DNA of 64,000 bases, from contig NC_061863.1 in the NCBI RefSeq assembly GCF_907164915.1, forward strand, positions 33,763,133 through 33,827,132. Reading direction: 5' to 3'. Each line of letters starts with the position of its first letter. The first letter of the stretch is position 1. Under the pieces are notes generated by a model. The model did not search any database. It saw only the letters and a list, made by a program, of their open reading frames with translations, and was not told the DNA's origin. The stretch is from Impatiens glandulifera (Eukaryota > Streptophyta > Magnoliopsida > Ericales > Balsaminaceae). Below, piece after piece: positions 22,626 to 34,457 of this stretch. Both the position numbers and the translations under genes were made by a program.

Positions 22626-23900
22626 ATGACGAGATCACAAGCTACAGAAGAAAATTTTCAAAAATTAGTTGAGCGAATTAACAATATAGAGGCAACCTTC
22701 ACAAGCAAAGTCGAAGATACATAAAGTAATTCAAGAACAACAAAGAACAATAGAATCAAAGATTATTTCTCAATTCACTTTACTACAACAAGAGAACGCG
22801 AAGCGAAACAGTTTGAGTTTATGCAACAAGAATCCGCAAGACACCAACAAGAAATCGCAAGACAACAACAAGATGCGACTAGACGACTGGAAACAATGCA
22901 ATCAGAGTTTTTGGAGAATTTAAAAGCAAATTGTGAATCAATACCAAAATCTACCAATCAACCGGATGAAAGAGAAAAATGGACCAATTCTTTAAACGCA
23001 AGAAGGAAAGACACACCTCTTGGAGACGACATTTTCCGACGACCGAATGGAAACCTGTCAGACAATAATTATGTTAAAACAACATACGATCCACATACAA
23101 CAAAAGGCATGGGGTTACAATCAATAGGGAATTTATCATTAAGAAATCCTAGAATCGATCTTGATAAGTTTGATGGAACAAATACAAGGGGTTGGGTACG
23201 AAGGGCAAACCAATTATTCGGAAATTTCATAATGGAGGATTACGAAAAAGTGAATTATGCTATATATTTTTTTACGAGACGAGCTGATATTTAGATCACA
23301 AATTATTTAGTAGATCATACAATTCAATCGTGGGATGAATTTATTAATGAAGTTCTGCTAGCATTTCAAGAAGTGGGCCACAAAATGTTATCATTGAATT
23401 TCATCAACTAAGACAAACCGGGACACTAACTGATTACATTGACAAGTGGAGAGAGTTACAATCAATGGTCATTTCCAAGAATGTTCCTCAAAGTGAAGGA
23501 TATTATATTCAAAGTTTCTTGGGTGGTTTGCGTGATGAATTAAAAGAGGCATTGAAACTGCTGGAACCTGAAATATTAGACAAAGCAATTCGACTAGTAA
23601 ATGCTAAAGATGAATTCTTAGCTCCATTACCAAAGATTGTTAAACAGCCGAGTAGAACTGCAGGAGAGACTATAAAGACGAATCATCTAAAACCAGCATG
23701 GACGAATATCACTAAGGATAAGGGAATAACCTCAAGTTCAGAACAACATGCTCGATCTGTAAACTGGGCATCGATAAAAGAAAAGAAACAGAAAGGGCTT
23801 TGTTTTAAATGTGATTAAAAATATACTAAAGGTCATATATGTGCAAATCGACAATTGTTCATGATTGAATTAGATGATGAGTTGGAAGAAAAACTAAGAT
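22626..23900 (+). pseudogene. gag: gag of E, broken
   Basis: It starts MTRSQATEENFQKLVERI at 22626 and meets a TAA after 32 codons. It continues at 22821-23294 with a Gln-rich coiled-coil segment (QQESARHQQEIARQQQ) and the capsid-like NPRIDLDKFDGTNTRGWVRR. After a stop and a frameshift comes 23465-23818 (YIQSFLGGLRDELKEALKLL) and a zinc-finger segment, CFKCD-stop-KYTKGHIC, interrupted in the middle by TAA. This is the typical layout of a chromovirus gag, which packages element RNA. At least three disabling lesions are visible. Confidence 0.8.
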
Positions 23901-23959
23901 TGGAAGAAGTAGCAGATGATGATACAATGGGGGTGGAGGAGAACTGTCTATTCAAACCA

Positions 23960-24240
23960 TAAACGATACTGCAAGTAACTCTACTCTAAAGATCGTGGGA
24001 CAAATCAAGAAGAGAAAAGTAACAATACTTATCGACAATGGCAGTACTCTGTCCTTTATAGATGAAAGGACCGCTCGACAATTGGGATGTGAACTTATAG
24101 AAGATAATCCATTAACGGTAACAATTACAGGGGGAGTTCTGTACAGCCGACACATTCTCCCAAATCTTAAATGGCGAATGCAAGAATATGAGTTCATATT
24201 TAACGTGAGGACAATCAAGCTCAGAGGTTTGGACCAGTAA
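23960..24240 (+). pseudogene. Aspartic protease region of E
   Basis: The retropepsin-like motif reads LIDNGSTLSFIDERTARQLG, where the family expects D-S/T-G. Here the middle residue is Asn, a single G-to-A change. Downstream TVTITGGVLYS and PNLKWRMQEYEF fit the gypsy protease. A TAA at 24238 ends the readable piece. The protease would cut the Gag-Pol precursor; with DNG and the surrounding stops it is probably dead. Confidence 0.75.
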
Positions 24241-24539
24241 GTCTGAATTATTCGAAAAGATGTATAAAAGCCAGACTCAACGGATCAAAAATACGTTTAT
24301 ACGAGACTAAAGAAAAAAGTACTTTTAAACTGATGAGTGGAGAAACAATGAGAAAGAATATTAAGAAAGGATTGGGATACTTTATAGGTCAGATATATCA
24401 TATAGAAGTTAAAGATACAGAGAAATTGGATTAATATAAAATAATGTAGGCAGAAGAAATACCTGATATAAATATCCAGAGGTTGATCAACAAATATAAG
24501 ACAGTTTTTGAAATTCCAAAAAATCTTCCACCTGTACGA

Positions 24540-25857
24540 ATAACAGACCACGCCATCAATCTCAAATCTGGTTCGGATCCACCTAATAAAAGACCTTACT
24601 GTTATCCTTTTGTTCAGAAAGGTGAAATTGAATCATTAGTAGCTTAAATGAAGACATCAGGTTTTATAAGAAACAACACAAGTTTGTTTGCCACTCCGGT
24701 GATCCTGGTCAAAAAGAAATATGGAACTTGGAGGTTTTGTGTGGATTATAGACAATCGAATGAAATAAAAATTAAAGACAAGTATCCAATACCTACAATA
24801 GATGAGTTGTTGGATGAACTACATGGAGCAACAATTTTCACAAAGCTGGATCTACGGGCATGTTACCATCAGATACGAGTTCGCGAGGAGGATATACATA
24901 AAACTGCTTTCAGGACGCATTCAGGTTTGTATGAATTCCGAGTTATGCCTTTTGGATTATCTAATGCACCTGCAACTTTTCAAGCACTCATGAACGAAAT
25001 TTTCTGAAAATGGCTAAGAAAGGGAGTATTAGTTTTTTTTGATGATATTCTCATTTACAGTACTACTTTAGAATTACATTTATCCCATCTTAAAGAAGTG
25101 CTGAAAATTTTGCAGGCCAATAGTTTATTCGTTAAACTGTCCAAATGTTCTTTTGGATTAAAGAAGTTGGAATATCTAGGACATTTTGTTAGTGGTCAAG
25201 GTGTTGAGGTCGATCCACAAAAGATCAGTTGCATACAAGAGTGGCCAGTTCCAAAAAATATAAAGGCTCTAAGAGGATTCCTATGGCTAGCTGGATACTA
25301 TAGGCGGTTTGTATGTAACTTTGGTGTTATTAGCAAACCTCTACACGGGCTTTTGAAGAAAGGGATGTTTAAATGGTCAGAGGATGCAGAAAAGGCATTT
25401 ACAGATTTGAAAAATTCACTCGTTACTACTCATGTATTAGCATTACCTGATTTCAACATTGATTTAGAAGTTGAAACAGATGCATGTTACTATGGAATTG
25501 GGGCAGTTCTAATTCAGAAGGGACGAACTATTGCATATTTAAGCAAAGCCCTATCTAAGGCTCATTTAGGGTTCTCTACTTATGAAAAGGAACTACTAGC
25601 GGTATTGATGGCAGTTACAAAGTGGAGACATTACTTATATGGGCGACACTTTATTATTAGAACGGATCATCAAAGTTTGAAATTTCTAATGGAACAAAAA
25701 ATCACTACAATTTTACAGCAAAGATGGCTATCTAAACTACTTGGGTTTAATTACACAATAATGTATAAACAGGGAAAAACCAACCTGGCTGCAGATGCCC
25801 TATCGAGACGAGAATCGGCTTCATTATCTATGTTATCCACTTTTACGTCAACTTGGT
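24540..25857 (+). pseudogene. pol: Reverse transcriptase and RNase H of E
   Basis: The gypsy RT is clearly readable: TRR-like entry, [50 protein letters not shown], and the catalytic strand FFDDILIYS with both aspartates. A TGA at 25005-25007 (after LMNEIF) is in frame with the rest. From about 25280 come LRGFLWLAGYYRRFV, EVETDACYYGIGAVL (RNase H Asp), AVTKWRHYLYGRHFIIRTDH and NLAADALSRRE, with the catalytic order preserved. A TAG at about 25857 follows. Only a few point lesions affect this part. Confidence 0.85.
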
Positions 25858-25984
25858 AGAAAGAGGTGGAGGAATCATACAAAAATGACCAAGAAATACA
25901 GAGAATCATAGTTTTGTTGGCTTCACAACCTAATCAATATCCATTATACAAAAATGAGGGCAATATCATCAAGTATATAAAAGA

Positions 25985-27315
25985 ATATGTTTGGGCAGTA
26001 AAGGAACTCTTAGAGAAGAAATTCTAAATGTTCTGCATAACACAAGTTTAGGAGGTCACTCAGGCATACAGGCTACATATCAAAGGGTAAAAGGAAACTT
26101 TTTCTGGTCAGGACTTAAACGAGAAGTGCAAGAGCTAATTAAAAATTGTGATATTTGTCAACGTTTCAAAAAGGAAAGTTTTAAGAAAGAAGGACTATTA
26201 CAATCATTACCAATTCCAGACACACCGTGGTTACACATATCCATGGACTTTATTGAAGGACTCCCAATATCAGACGGTTTTACAACATTGTTAGTTGTGG
26301 TAGATCGATTTACAAAATATGCTCATTTTATCAAACTAAAACATCCTTATACTGCAACACAAATTGCAAATTTATTTGTTGAAAACATTTATAGGTTACA
26401 TGGGCTACCACAGACTATTGTGACAGATAGAGATCCTATATTTATTAGTTTTTTTGGCAGGATTTGTTAAAGGTTATTGGCATCAAATCTCTATTAAGTA
26501 CAGCATATCATCCAGAAACCGATGGACAAACTGAACGTGTAAATCAATGTTTAGAATCTTACTTGAGGTGTATGAACGGCTACAAACCAAAACAATGGAG
26601 CAAATGGGTGGCTTTAGCAGAGTGGTGGTATAATACCACTTTCCACACGTCATTAAAACTAACACCATACCAGGCTTTGTACGGATTAGTTCCACTTCCA
26701 CTGCCATTGGGAACAATGACCAAAACTTAAGTAGGAGCAGTAGAAGACTTCATGTTCGAAAGAACTCGAATATGCCAGATAATGAAGGACAATCTAACCA
26801 TTGCCCAAAATCAGATGAAGCAGTATGCTGATCGAAATCGACAAGATCGACAATTTGTAGTGGGAGATTGGGTTTTCCTAAAACTCCAGCCATACCGACA
26901 AACAACAGCAGCTACACGAAGAAACATCAAACAATCTGCTACGTTTTTTGGACCTTTTCTTTTTTTGGAAAAAATAGGGCAAGTAGCTTACAAATTAAAA
27001 TTACCTGTAAATTGCAGGATTCATCCGGTGTTCCATGTCTCCCTTCTTCGATCTAAGATTGGACCACTTGAAGCTGTACAAACAACATTGTCGTTAGTTG
27101 GAGAAGATGGAGAAATTAAACTACAGCCAGAAAATATATTAGAAAGGAGGATGATTAAACGCAGAGGCCATAGTGTTGCTCAAGCCCTAGTTCACTGGAC
27201 ACATACCCCTATAGAAGATTCAACATAGGAAGATTGGACGTTCTTCAGATCTCAATTTCCAGACTTTTGTGAACGATTTCCTGCAAGTAAGCCCGTTCTA
27301 CAATGGGATCTTTAA
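25985..27315 (+). pseudogene. Integrase with chromodomain-like C-terminus of E
   Basis: A frameshift near 25985 enters the integrase: HHCC zinc-binding region (GGHSGIQATYQRV, NCDICQRFK), then the core with DFIEGLP, VTDRDPIF and the TAYHPETDGQTER segment carrying the catalytic Glu. A frameshift lies near 26460 and a TAA near 26728. From 26752 it continues through VGDWVFLKLQPYRQ and HPVFHVSLLRSK to ALVHWTHTPIEDST-stop-EDWTFFRSQFPDF. The final block is the truncated chromodomain pattern of chromoviruses, with its aromatic Trp codon turned into TAG. Chromodomains steer integration to marked chromatin (family knowledge). Confidence 0.85.
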
Positions 27316-27326
27316 GAGAAGGGGAA
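27313..27326 (+). other. Polypurine tract of E
   Basis: AAGAGAAGGGGAA immediately before the 3' LTR start TGTCGTG. Confidence 0.8.
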
Positions 27327-27684
27327 TGTCGTGACCGTCCAACAACTCTAACCAGTTCACTTCAGATCTTGGAGAATAATATGGGAACCACCGATTTAGA
27401 ACCTATAAATGAAACCTGTTCAGAAATAGAAATGGTCATTTAGATTTAATATCATTTAAAAGGCCAAAAGATAAATGGGCCTTAAAAGAAGCTAATTGGG
27501 CTTTTAATAATAATAATCCCTGTAATAATAATCAAAATACATATTAGTACAAAATAAAGGATAGAATGGCTGTAAATGATTATGACTTTGAACATTGTAC
27601 TTTTCATCTCTTCTAATATATCGTCTTCTTTCTTCTTCTTTATTATCAAGATCTTCTTTACTTTCTGTGTTATTCTTTTCAACC
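27327..27684 (+). repeat. E 3' LTR, first part
   Basis: Matches the first 358 bp of the 5' LTR with 10 substitutions and one 1-bp indel. It is cut after TTTTCAACC by element F and resumes at 38354. Confidence 0.9.
27680..27684. repeat. Target-site duplication of F (left copy)
   Basis: CAACC here and at 38349-38353 flank F exactly. The 5' LTR of E has a single CAACC at the same place. Confidence 0.9.
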
Positions 27685-30061
27685 TGTTGAGTCAAATTAT
27701 TTTGACTAAGTGTTGAAATAATTTAACCACTGAGAATTTGATGATGAAAATAACTTATGAGTTTTGATACAGGTATATTGAGACAATATGTTATAAGACT
27801 TGGATCTAATGAGGGTCATTAGACCGATTTTGACTTTCATTGCATAAAAAATTAGACGTACAGTCTAACTCATCGGAGTTAGACGTGTAGTCTAATAGAC
27901 GTGTAAATTAGACGGATGGTCTAATAGATACACGGAATTATACGTAAGTCTAATGCATAGAATTAGACGTACAGTCTAACTCATCGGAGTTAGACGTACA
28001 GTCTAACTCATCGGAGTTAGACGTGTAGTCTAATGAATGCACGGAATTAGACATAAGTCTAATGCATAGAATTAGACGTACAGTCTAACTCATCGGAGTT
28101 AGACATGTAGTCTAATGAATGCACAGAATTAGACGTAAGTCTAATGCATAGAATTAGACGTACAGTCTAACTCATCGGAGTTAGACGTGTAGTCTAATGA
28201 ATGCACGGAATTAGACGTACAGTCTAACTCATCGGAGTTAAACGTGTAGTCTAATGAATGCACGGAATTAGACGTAAGTCTAATAAAATTAGACGTACAA
28301 TGTAACTAATCGGAGTTAGACGTGTAGTCTAATGAATGCACGGAATTAGACGTAAGTCTAATAGAATTAGACGTACAATCTAACTCATCGGAGTTAAACA
28401 TGTAGTCTAATGAATGTAAAGAGTTAGACGTAAGTCTAATGAATACACGGAATTAGACGTAAGTCTAATATGCTTATAATTAGACGGGTAGTCTAATTGA
28501 TATTCGGAATTAGACGTACAGTCTAACTCATCAGAGTTAGACGTGTAGTCTAATATATTTGCAATTAGACGGGTAGTCTAATTTATGCGGAATAAGACAT
28601 GCAGTCTAACTTAATGAAGTTAGACGTGCAGTCTAATAAAATGTGAAAGTTAGACGTGCGTCTAACTCCTTCAGACAAGTCTGAGGTAGAACCGGAATTA
28701 GACGTGCAGTCTAACTCAGTGGAGTTAGACGTGTAGTCTAATGATTATCGGATAATTAGACGGGTAGTCTAATTAGTGAAAGTTAGACGTTCGTCTAACT
28801 CCTTCAGACAAGTCTGAGGTAGAACCGGAATTAGACGTGCAATTTAACTTAGTGGAGTTAGACGTGCAGTCTAATGGTTATCGGATAATTAGACGGGTAG
28901 TCTAATTAGTGAAAGTTAGACGTTCGTTTAACTCCTTCAGACAAGTCTGAGGTAGAACCGGAATTAGACGTGCAGTCTAACTTAGTGGAGTTAGACGTGC
29001 AGTCTAATGGTTATTGTAATTAGACGCGAGTCTAATTCTATTAGACCAGGCGGTCTAATAAACATTTTTCTATTAGAAAGAGATGACTTATTTCGTTAGA
29101 CTGATTTTCACAATCCGTCTAACTGAAATACCTCTAAATGCTTAGTTTAAGCAGTACGCTTGAATCTAGCATTTCACCTACACACGTGCTATAGCTGTAC
29201 CCTAATCCTACTCCACTTTCTAGTGAAGATTAGTACAACAGCTATATACATCCAATCAAGGAATGTCACGTAAGAGAATTTTCCTCAAATTACTTGTTTT
29301 GAAGGTACATCCCTGATGGAATATTCGGTGCACTACCAGTGATGTACGGCCACGATCCTTGTGCTCAGAACTTGTTGTGTACAATGGAGGCTTTCCAATG
29401 GAAGAGTTACACGTATCATTCTTGAAGATTCGACTGTTAGCTCCTGCCCAGTATTTAACAAATCTCAAGGACAACGGACAATCTGCCTTAACAAGCTGAG
29501 TAACTTTTGCCTAACGAACAAGCAATCTGATTTTGCAGAGAGAGAACCTTTTTTGTTATTTTGCCAATCTTGTTTACTGAAACTACAGAGAATTCAAGCC
29601 TTTGAATATTATGAAGCTTCTTTCTGATTGTACTGTGTGTGAATTGAGAGAGAGAGAGCTAGAATCAAAACACCATTAGCTGAGTGATATTCTTCACCTT
29701 GTAATTGAACAGAAAGTGTTATGTTCAATAGTGAGCTAAGTGTGTGTGTAAACTGTATTTGATTCTAATCATATTATAGTGAATCCTTCCGGTGGTTGGA
29801 AGAAGGGGTGACGTAGAAGAGTTTCTCCGAACATCCATAAACAAACTGTTGTGTTGTTCTTTTCTTTCATCTTTTCATATTTCATCTTGTGCTTCATACC
29901 CAAGTAAACAATTCCGCCTTGAATCAGTTTCAAGTATTTACACAAGTTTGCGTAGAATAGATAGCGAATTAAATCCCTAACAGGATTTCTTTCAAACCGT
30001 TTTTCATAAGCCTTCATCCTTAGCCAGACCCCCGTCTCTATTGATAAAGTCGATCCTATCA
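27685..30061 (+). repeat. F 5' LTR (2377 bp)
   Basis: TGTTGAGTCAAATT to GATCCTATCA. It contains a large palindromic tandem array (27845-29045), then a unique part with the shared LTR modules: GAAGAAGGGGTGACGTAG and CTCCGAACATCCATAAA near 29785-29845, and CTTGAATCAGTTTCAAG near 29918-29935. Short ORFs at 29256-30062 are also present in the 3' LTR and are not genes. Confidence 0.9.
27845..29045. repeat. Palindromic tandem array in F 5' LTR
   Basis: Dozens of units of the form TTAGACGTNNAGTCTAA, each a perfect 6-bp inverted repeat around a 5-7 bp loop. They are arranged in a higher-order cycle of about 80 bp (TTAGACGTACAGTCTAAC, TCATCGGAG, TTAGACGTGTAGTCTAA, TGAATGCACGGAA, TTAGACGTAAGTCTAA, TGCATAGAA). 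Toward the right the units change to ACGGGTAGTCTAATT and CTCCTTCAGACAAGTCTGAGG types. Confidence 0.9.
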
Positions 30062-30062
30062 A

Positions 30063-30076
30063 TTGGTATCAGAGCC
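30063..30076 (+). other. Primer-binding site of F
   Basis: TTGGTATCAGAGCC one base after the 5' LTR, matching initiator methionine tRNA. Confidence 0.9.
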
Positions 30077-30110
30077 TTGTTTCTATTCTCAAGCATCAAG
30101 AACCCAAAGC

Positions 30111-31290
30111 ATGTCTTGCATCAATGAAATTCCTCTTCTGTCAAAGGACAACTATGATTGTTGGATGATAAGGATGCAAGCTCACTTGGATGATATTGAC
30201 TATGATATGTGGAGTGTTATCACTGATGGCCCCATAAAGATTTCAAAGCCAAGAAGTAAGTGGAGTACTGAAGAAAAGGTGACCAACAACCTGGATAATG
30301 TTGCTAAGAATATTCTGTTCCAGTCACTCAACATGAATATGTTCTGTGAGATCAAGTCCTGTTCCACTGCAAAAGAGATATGGGATAAGCTCAACCAAAT
30401 CTACGGTGCAAACTCTCAATCAAAGAAGAACCAGAAAGCATTCATTTGCAGTCAGAACAAGTCCAGATGGGCTGACAGCGATACAGAGGAGTCTCCTGCT
30501 GAAAAAGAGAAAGATGTTGTAACTTGTCTGATGGCAGATGACCAATCTAAGGTAAATGATATCTCTGCACCAGAATTTATAAACGAGGAGTTAACTAATG
30601 CACTCAATGAAATGGCCATTGAGTACAAGAAGTTAGCTTACTCTTTTTATGAAATAAAAGTTAAATATGAATCAACTGTTCTTTCTCCAAACCAAAAATC
30701 TAAACTAAACGTTTTTTTATGAAAACTTAACAGAGATCTCATCTGAGAATGAGATGCTCAAAGAACAGATTCAAACTCTTTCATCTGAAAACAAGAGATT
30801 AAACTATATTGTCAGTGCATGGACAAGATCAGGAGATGCTGTCAAATATCAGATCGGCATGTTGAAACCTGCTAGATCTAGATCCGGATTGGGATTTGAT
30901 AGCAATGACCCTAATTTGTCCTGCAAAAAGTCAAAACCAAATGACAAACTTAAGCCAATAAGTTTTTTCAAAAGAAGTATGACTGACATTGAATCTGATC
31001 CTATTTATGAAGAAGTTGCTTTCAAAAATGAAATAGTTTATGTTCCACCGACTATTAACTGGCTTAAGAATAAGCTAGAAAAAGCTAATAGGTCTGGTAA
31101 TTTAAAACCTGACTCTAAGTCAATGAGTCTTAAAAGAAAATCTTCTTCAAAAATTAAAGGATCAGTGGCTAGCAGAAAGTCGTCTGCCAAGTCAAAAACA
31201 TACGCATTAATCACAACACAAAATGGAAAATCCATCAGAATAACTCAAATATGGATTCCTAAGGGACTAATTGACCGAGGACCCAATTGA
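30111..31290 (+). pseudogene. gag: gag of F with internal deletion of the zinc knuckle
   Basis: The ATG at 30111 (MSCINEIPLLSKDNYDCWMIR) opens a UBN2-type gag: MWSVITDGPIKISKP, STAKEIWDKLNQIYGANS. After about 110 codons the sequence jumps directly to KAFICSQNKSRWADSDTEES, which in relatives (compare A) lies after the zinc knuckle. The rest of the capsid region and the CCHC motif are gone, without breaking the frame. A T7 run at about 30712-30718 has shifted frame; the following piece 30754-31290 (EISSENEMLKEQIQTL, WLKNKLEKANRSG, QIWIPKGLID) is the gag-protease linker, with a probable coiled coil around LKEQIQTLSSENKRL. A knuckle-less gag probably cannot package RNA normally. Confidence 0.8.
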
Positions 31291-31344
31291 AGGTGGGTAC
31301 CAAAAGATTATAAATATCTATTTATGTAGGTATAAATAAATGAA

Positions 31345-32750
31345 GGACTGAAGGAATCTGTATGATATCTTAATAGCGGATGTTCCAGGCATATGACAGG
31401 AAACAGACGGCTTCTCACTGATATATCAGAATACTCTGGACCTAAGATCACATTTGGTGACAATAAGAAGGGTAAGACCATAGGTAAGGGTAATATTATC
31501 CGTGGTAACATAACTATTAATGGCGTGCTATTGGTTGACAATCTGTGCTATAATTTAATCAGCATTAGTCAATTATGTGATAATGGTTTGTCAGTAGACT
31601 TTCAAACTCATGCATGTTTAGTTAAAGACCAAGATGGAAACATTTTATTGACTGGAAGTAGAGTAGGAAACTCATATAAAATTAATTGGCAAAAAGAGAT
31701 ATCTGACCCTATGTGCATGATTGTCAAGAATGACCATAAATGGTTATGGCATAAACGTTTGAACCATTTGAATTTTAAAACCATCAACAATATTTGTTCA
31801 AATAATTTAGTTATTGGTTTACCCAAACTTCAGTTTTCAAAGGACAAGATATGCACTGCTTGCCAGTTAGGCAAACAGGGCAGATCATCGTTCAAAAGCA
31901 AAGGAAAATCACAATCATATGGATCTTTTTGGTCCGATTCCTGTAAAGAGTATAGGAGGAATGAGATTTTCCTTAATTGTTATCGATAACTTTTCTCGTT
32001 TTACATGGGTTGCATTTTTACCATCAGAAGATAAAACAGCTGAAAACTTGATTAGGATATTTAAAGGGATTCAGAATCAGAAATCCTTAAATATCACATG
32101 CATCAGACGTGATCAGGGAACTGAATTTACTAACAGATATCTATCATCTTATCTTGAGGAGACTGGAATTAGGCACGAGTTATCTAGTGCCAGAACTCCA
32201 TAGCAAAACGGCATTGTTGAGAGTAGAGTGAGAACTCTGAAGGAAGCAGCGAGGTCTATGCTTGCTGAATCAGATGTTCCTCAGAGGTTCTGGGCAAAAA
32301 CCATTAGTACTGCTTGATATACACAAAATAAGTCAATAATTAACAAACATTTTGATAAAACTCCCTATATTATGGGAGAATTCCCACAGTTTTTTATTTT
32401 AAGATATTTGGGTGTAAATGTTTTATCCATAATAATGGAAAGGTTTATTTGACCGCTTTTGATGCTAAAATAGATGAGGGATTTATGTTGGGATACTCAT
32501 CAGTAAGCAAGGCTTACAGAGTTTACAACAAAAGAACATAGACTGTTGAAGAATTCCTTCATGTAGTGTTTGATGAGCTTGTTGAGAGCAAATCCAATGA
32601 ACCCATTGATCTTGCTGACAGACTGCAAGCGGCTAGTCTTGAGTCTGTAAGTGAAGAAGAAGAAACCTTGGACAAGCGGATGGCTCTATCTAATCATGTG
32701 GCTGATCCGGTTGAAGTTCAACCAGGTGTGCAAACTCCTGTTCAATAAGA
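31345..32750 (+). pseudogene. Protease and integrase of F
   Basis: The protease entry reads stop-YLNSGCSRHMTGNRRLL (about 31348-31410): the usual Trp is TGA and the catalytic Asp of DSG is Asn, both single G-to-A changes. The pre-integrase region follows (WLWHKRLNHLNFKTIN, CTACQLGKQGRSSF). A deletion of about 20 bp near 31915 shifts frame into the integrase core, MDLFGPIPVKSIGGM, IVIDNFSRFTWVAF and RRDQGTEFTNRYL, then a TAG inside the QQNG segment at about 32201 and a further stop near 32317. Homology fades into the integrase C-terminus at 32566-32748. Integrase would insert the DNA copy; here it is inactive. Confidence 0.8.
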
Positions 32751-32759
32751 AGTTAAGAG

Positions 32760-34457
32760 TTTGAATGTCGCGGTGTCACCGGTTCAGATGACCAATCCAT
32801 TGGTTCCAACTTCAGATGGAATAGAAATCATCCACCAAAACTGATAATCGGAAATCCTTTTTCTCCTCGAAGGACAAGACGTCAACTGATGGATGAAATG
32901 GCCAATTCTGCATTTATTTCTCAAATTGAACCAAACAAAATTGGTGAAGCTATAGTTGATTCAGATTGGATCAATACTATGCAAGAGGAGTTAAACCAAT
33001 TTGATAGAAATAAAGTGTGGTATCTTACTCCTAGACCAACTAACAAGTCAGTCATAGGAACAAGATGGGTATTTAGAAACAAGCTTAGTGAAGATGGCTT
33101 AGTCATTAGAAACAAAGCTCGTTTAGTTGCTCAAGGATATAGACAAGAGGAAGATATTGATTTTGATGAGTCTTTTGCACCGGTTGCAAGACTAGAGGCA
33201 ATCAAAATCTTCCTAGCATATGCATCATTTAAGAATTTAAAGTCTTTCAAATGGATGTGAAAAGTGCATTCCTAAATAGAAAATTAAGTGAAGAAGTATA
33301 TGTTGAACAACCCCCTGGTTTTATAGATCACTTTTTGCCAAATCATGTTTATAGGCTTAACAAAGTATTATATGGTCTGAAACAAGCTCCTAGAGCTTGG
33401 TATGACACATTAAACAATTTCTTGTTTGATCATGATTTTGTGATTGGAACAGTGGATAAAACCCTGTTTAGATTTACTAAAGATTCTCACATTCTACTTG
33501 TTCAGATATATGTTGCTGACATTATTTTTGGCTCAACTAACCCCAAATTGTATGAGAAATTTACCAAGCTGATGCAGGACAGGTTTGAAATGAGCATGAT
33601 GGGAGAACTTACTTTCTTCCTTGGGCTTCAAATCTTTCAGCTAGAAAACGGAACTCTCATCAACTAGGCCAAATACACTAAAGAATTGTTAAAGAAGTTT
33701 GGTTTGGAGAACTGTTCTGCAGTAGCTACTCCAATGAGTTCTTCAGTTAAATTGGACAAAGATGAAGGTGGCCAAAGTGTCGATGTAACAGCATATAGAG
33801 GACTCATCGGTTCTTTGCTGTATGTAACTGCTAGCAGGCCAGACATTCAATTTGTTGTTGGTGTTTGTGGCAGATTTCAGGCTGATCCTAAACTTTCTCA
33901 TTTTACTGCTGCTAAACGTATTCTTAAATACTTAAAGGGAACTCAAAATGTGGGATTGTGGTATCCGAAGGATTCCAGTTTCAATTTAATTAGTTTCTCA
34001 GATGCAGATTATGCAGGGTACAAAATTGATAAAAAAAAAAGGCACAAGTGTAACTTGCCAGTTCCTAAGAGATCGTCTAATCACATGGTTTAGCAAGAAG
34101 CATACGTCGGTCGCCACGTCTACAGCTGAAGCAGAGTATCTTGCAGCTGGTAGTTGTTGCTCTCAAGTTTTGTGGATTCAACAACAGATCAGAGACTATG
34201 GGATTGAGGCTGATGAATCTCCAATTTTCTGCGACAACACAAGTGCTATCGCAATCTCCTACAACCCAGTTCTGCATTCTCGGACAAAGCACATTGAAAT
34301 CAGGCATCATTTCATCCGAGAACACGTCAATCAGAAGCAAATTCGTCTTGAACATGTTCCTACATATCAACAAACTGCAGACATTTTCACGAAACCTCTA
34401 CCAGAAGCTAAGCTTTCTCATTTTAGAAACATGCTAGGTCTTGTTGATCTTGATTGA
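32760..34457 (+). pseudogene. pol: Reverse transcriptase and RNase H of F
   Basis: Copia RT is readable from 32889: [48 protein letters not shown], then (after a frameshift near 33255) [20 protein letters not shown] and YGLKQAPRAWYDTL. The catalytic strand is QIYVADIIFGS: the first Asp of YVDD has become Ala. A TAG at 33665 precedes RNase H. A run of ten A near 34027-34037 shifts frame. The end reads STAEAEYLAAGSCCSQVLW, SRTKHIEIRHHFIRE and DIFTKPLPEAKLSHFR. At least four lesions, one at an active-site residue, make the enzyme dead. Confidence 0.85.

Noticed and set aside
27845..29045. CRISPR-like array of palindromic repeats
   Set aside because: Intervening sequences are themselves repeated, unit lengths vary, no cas genes exist, and the same array is present in both LTRs of a plant retroelement.
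29256..30062. Small ORFs of 62-97 codons in the F LTRs
   Set aside because: They recur in both LTRs, differ between copies without codon bias and show no domain; they are non-coding leader and U3 sequence.
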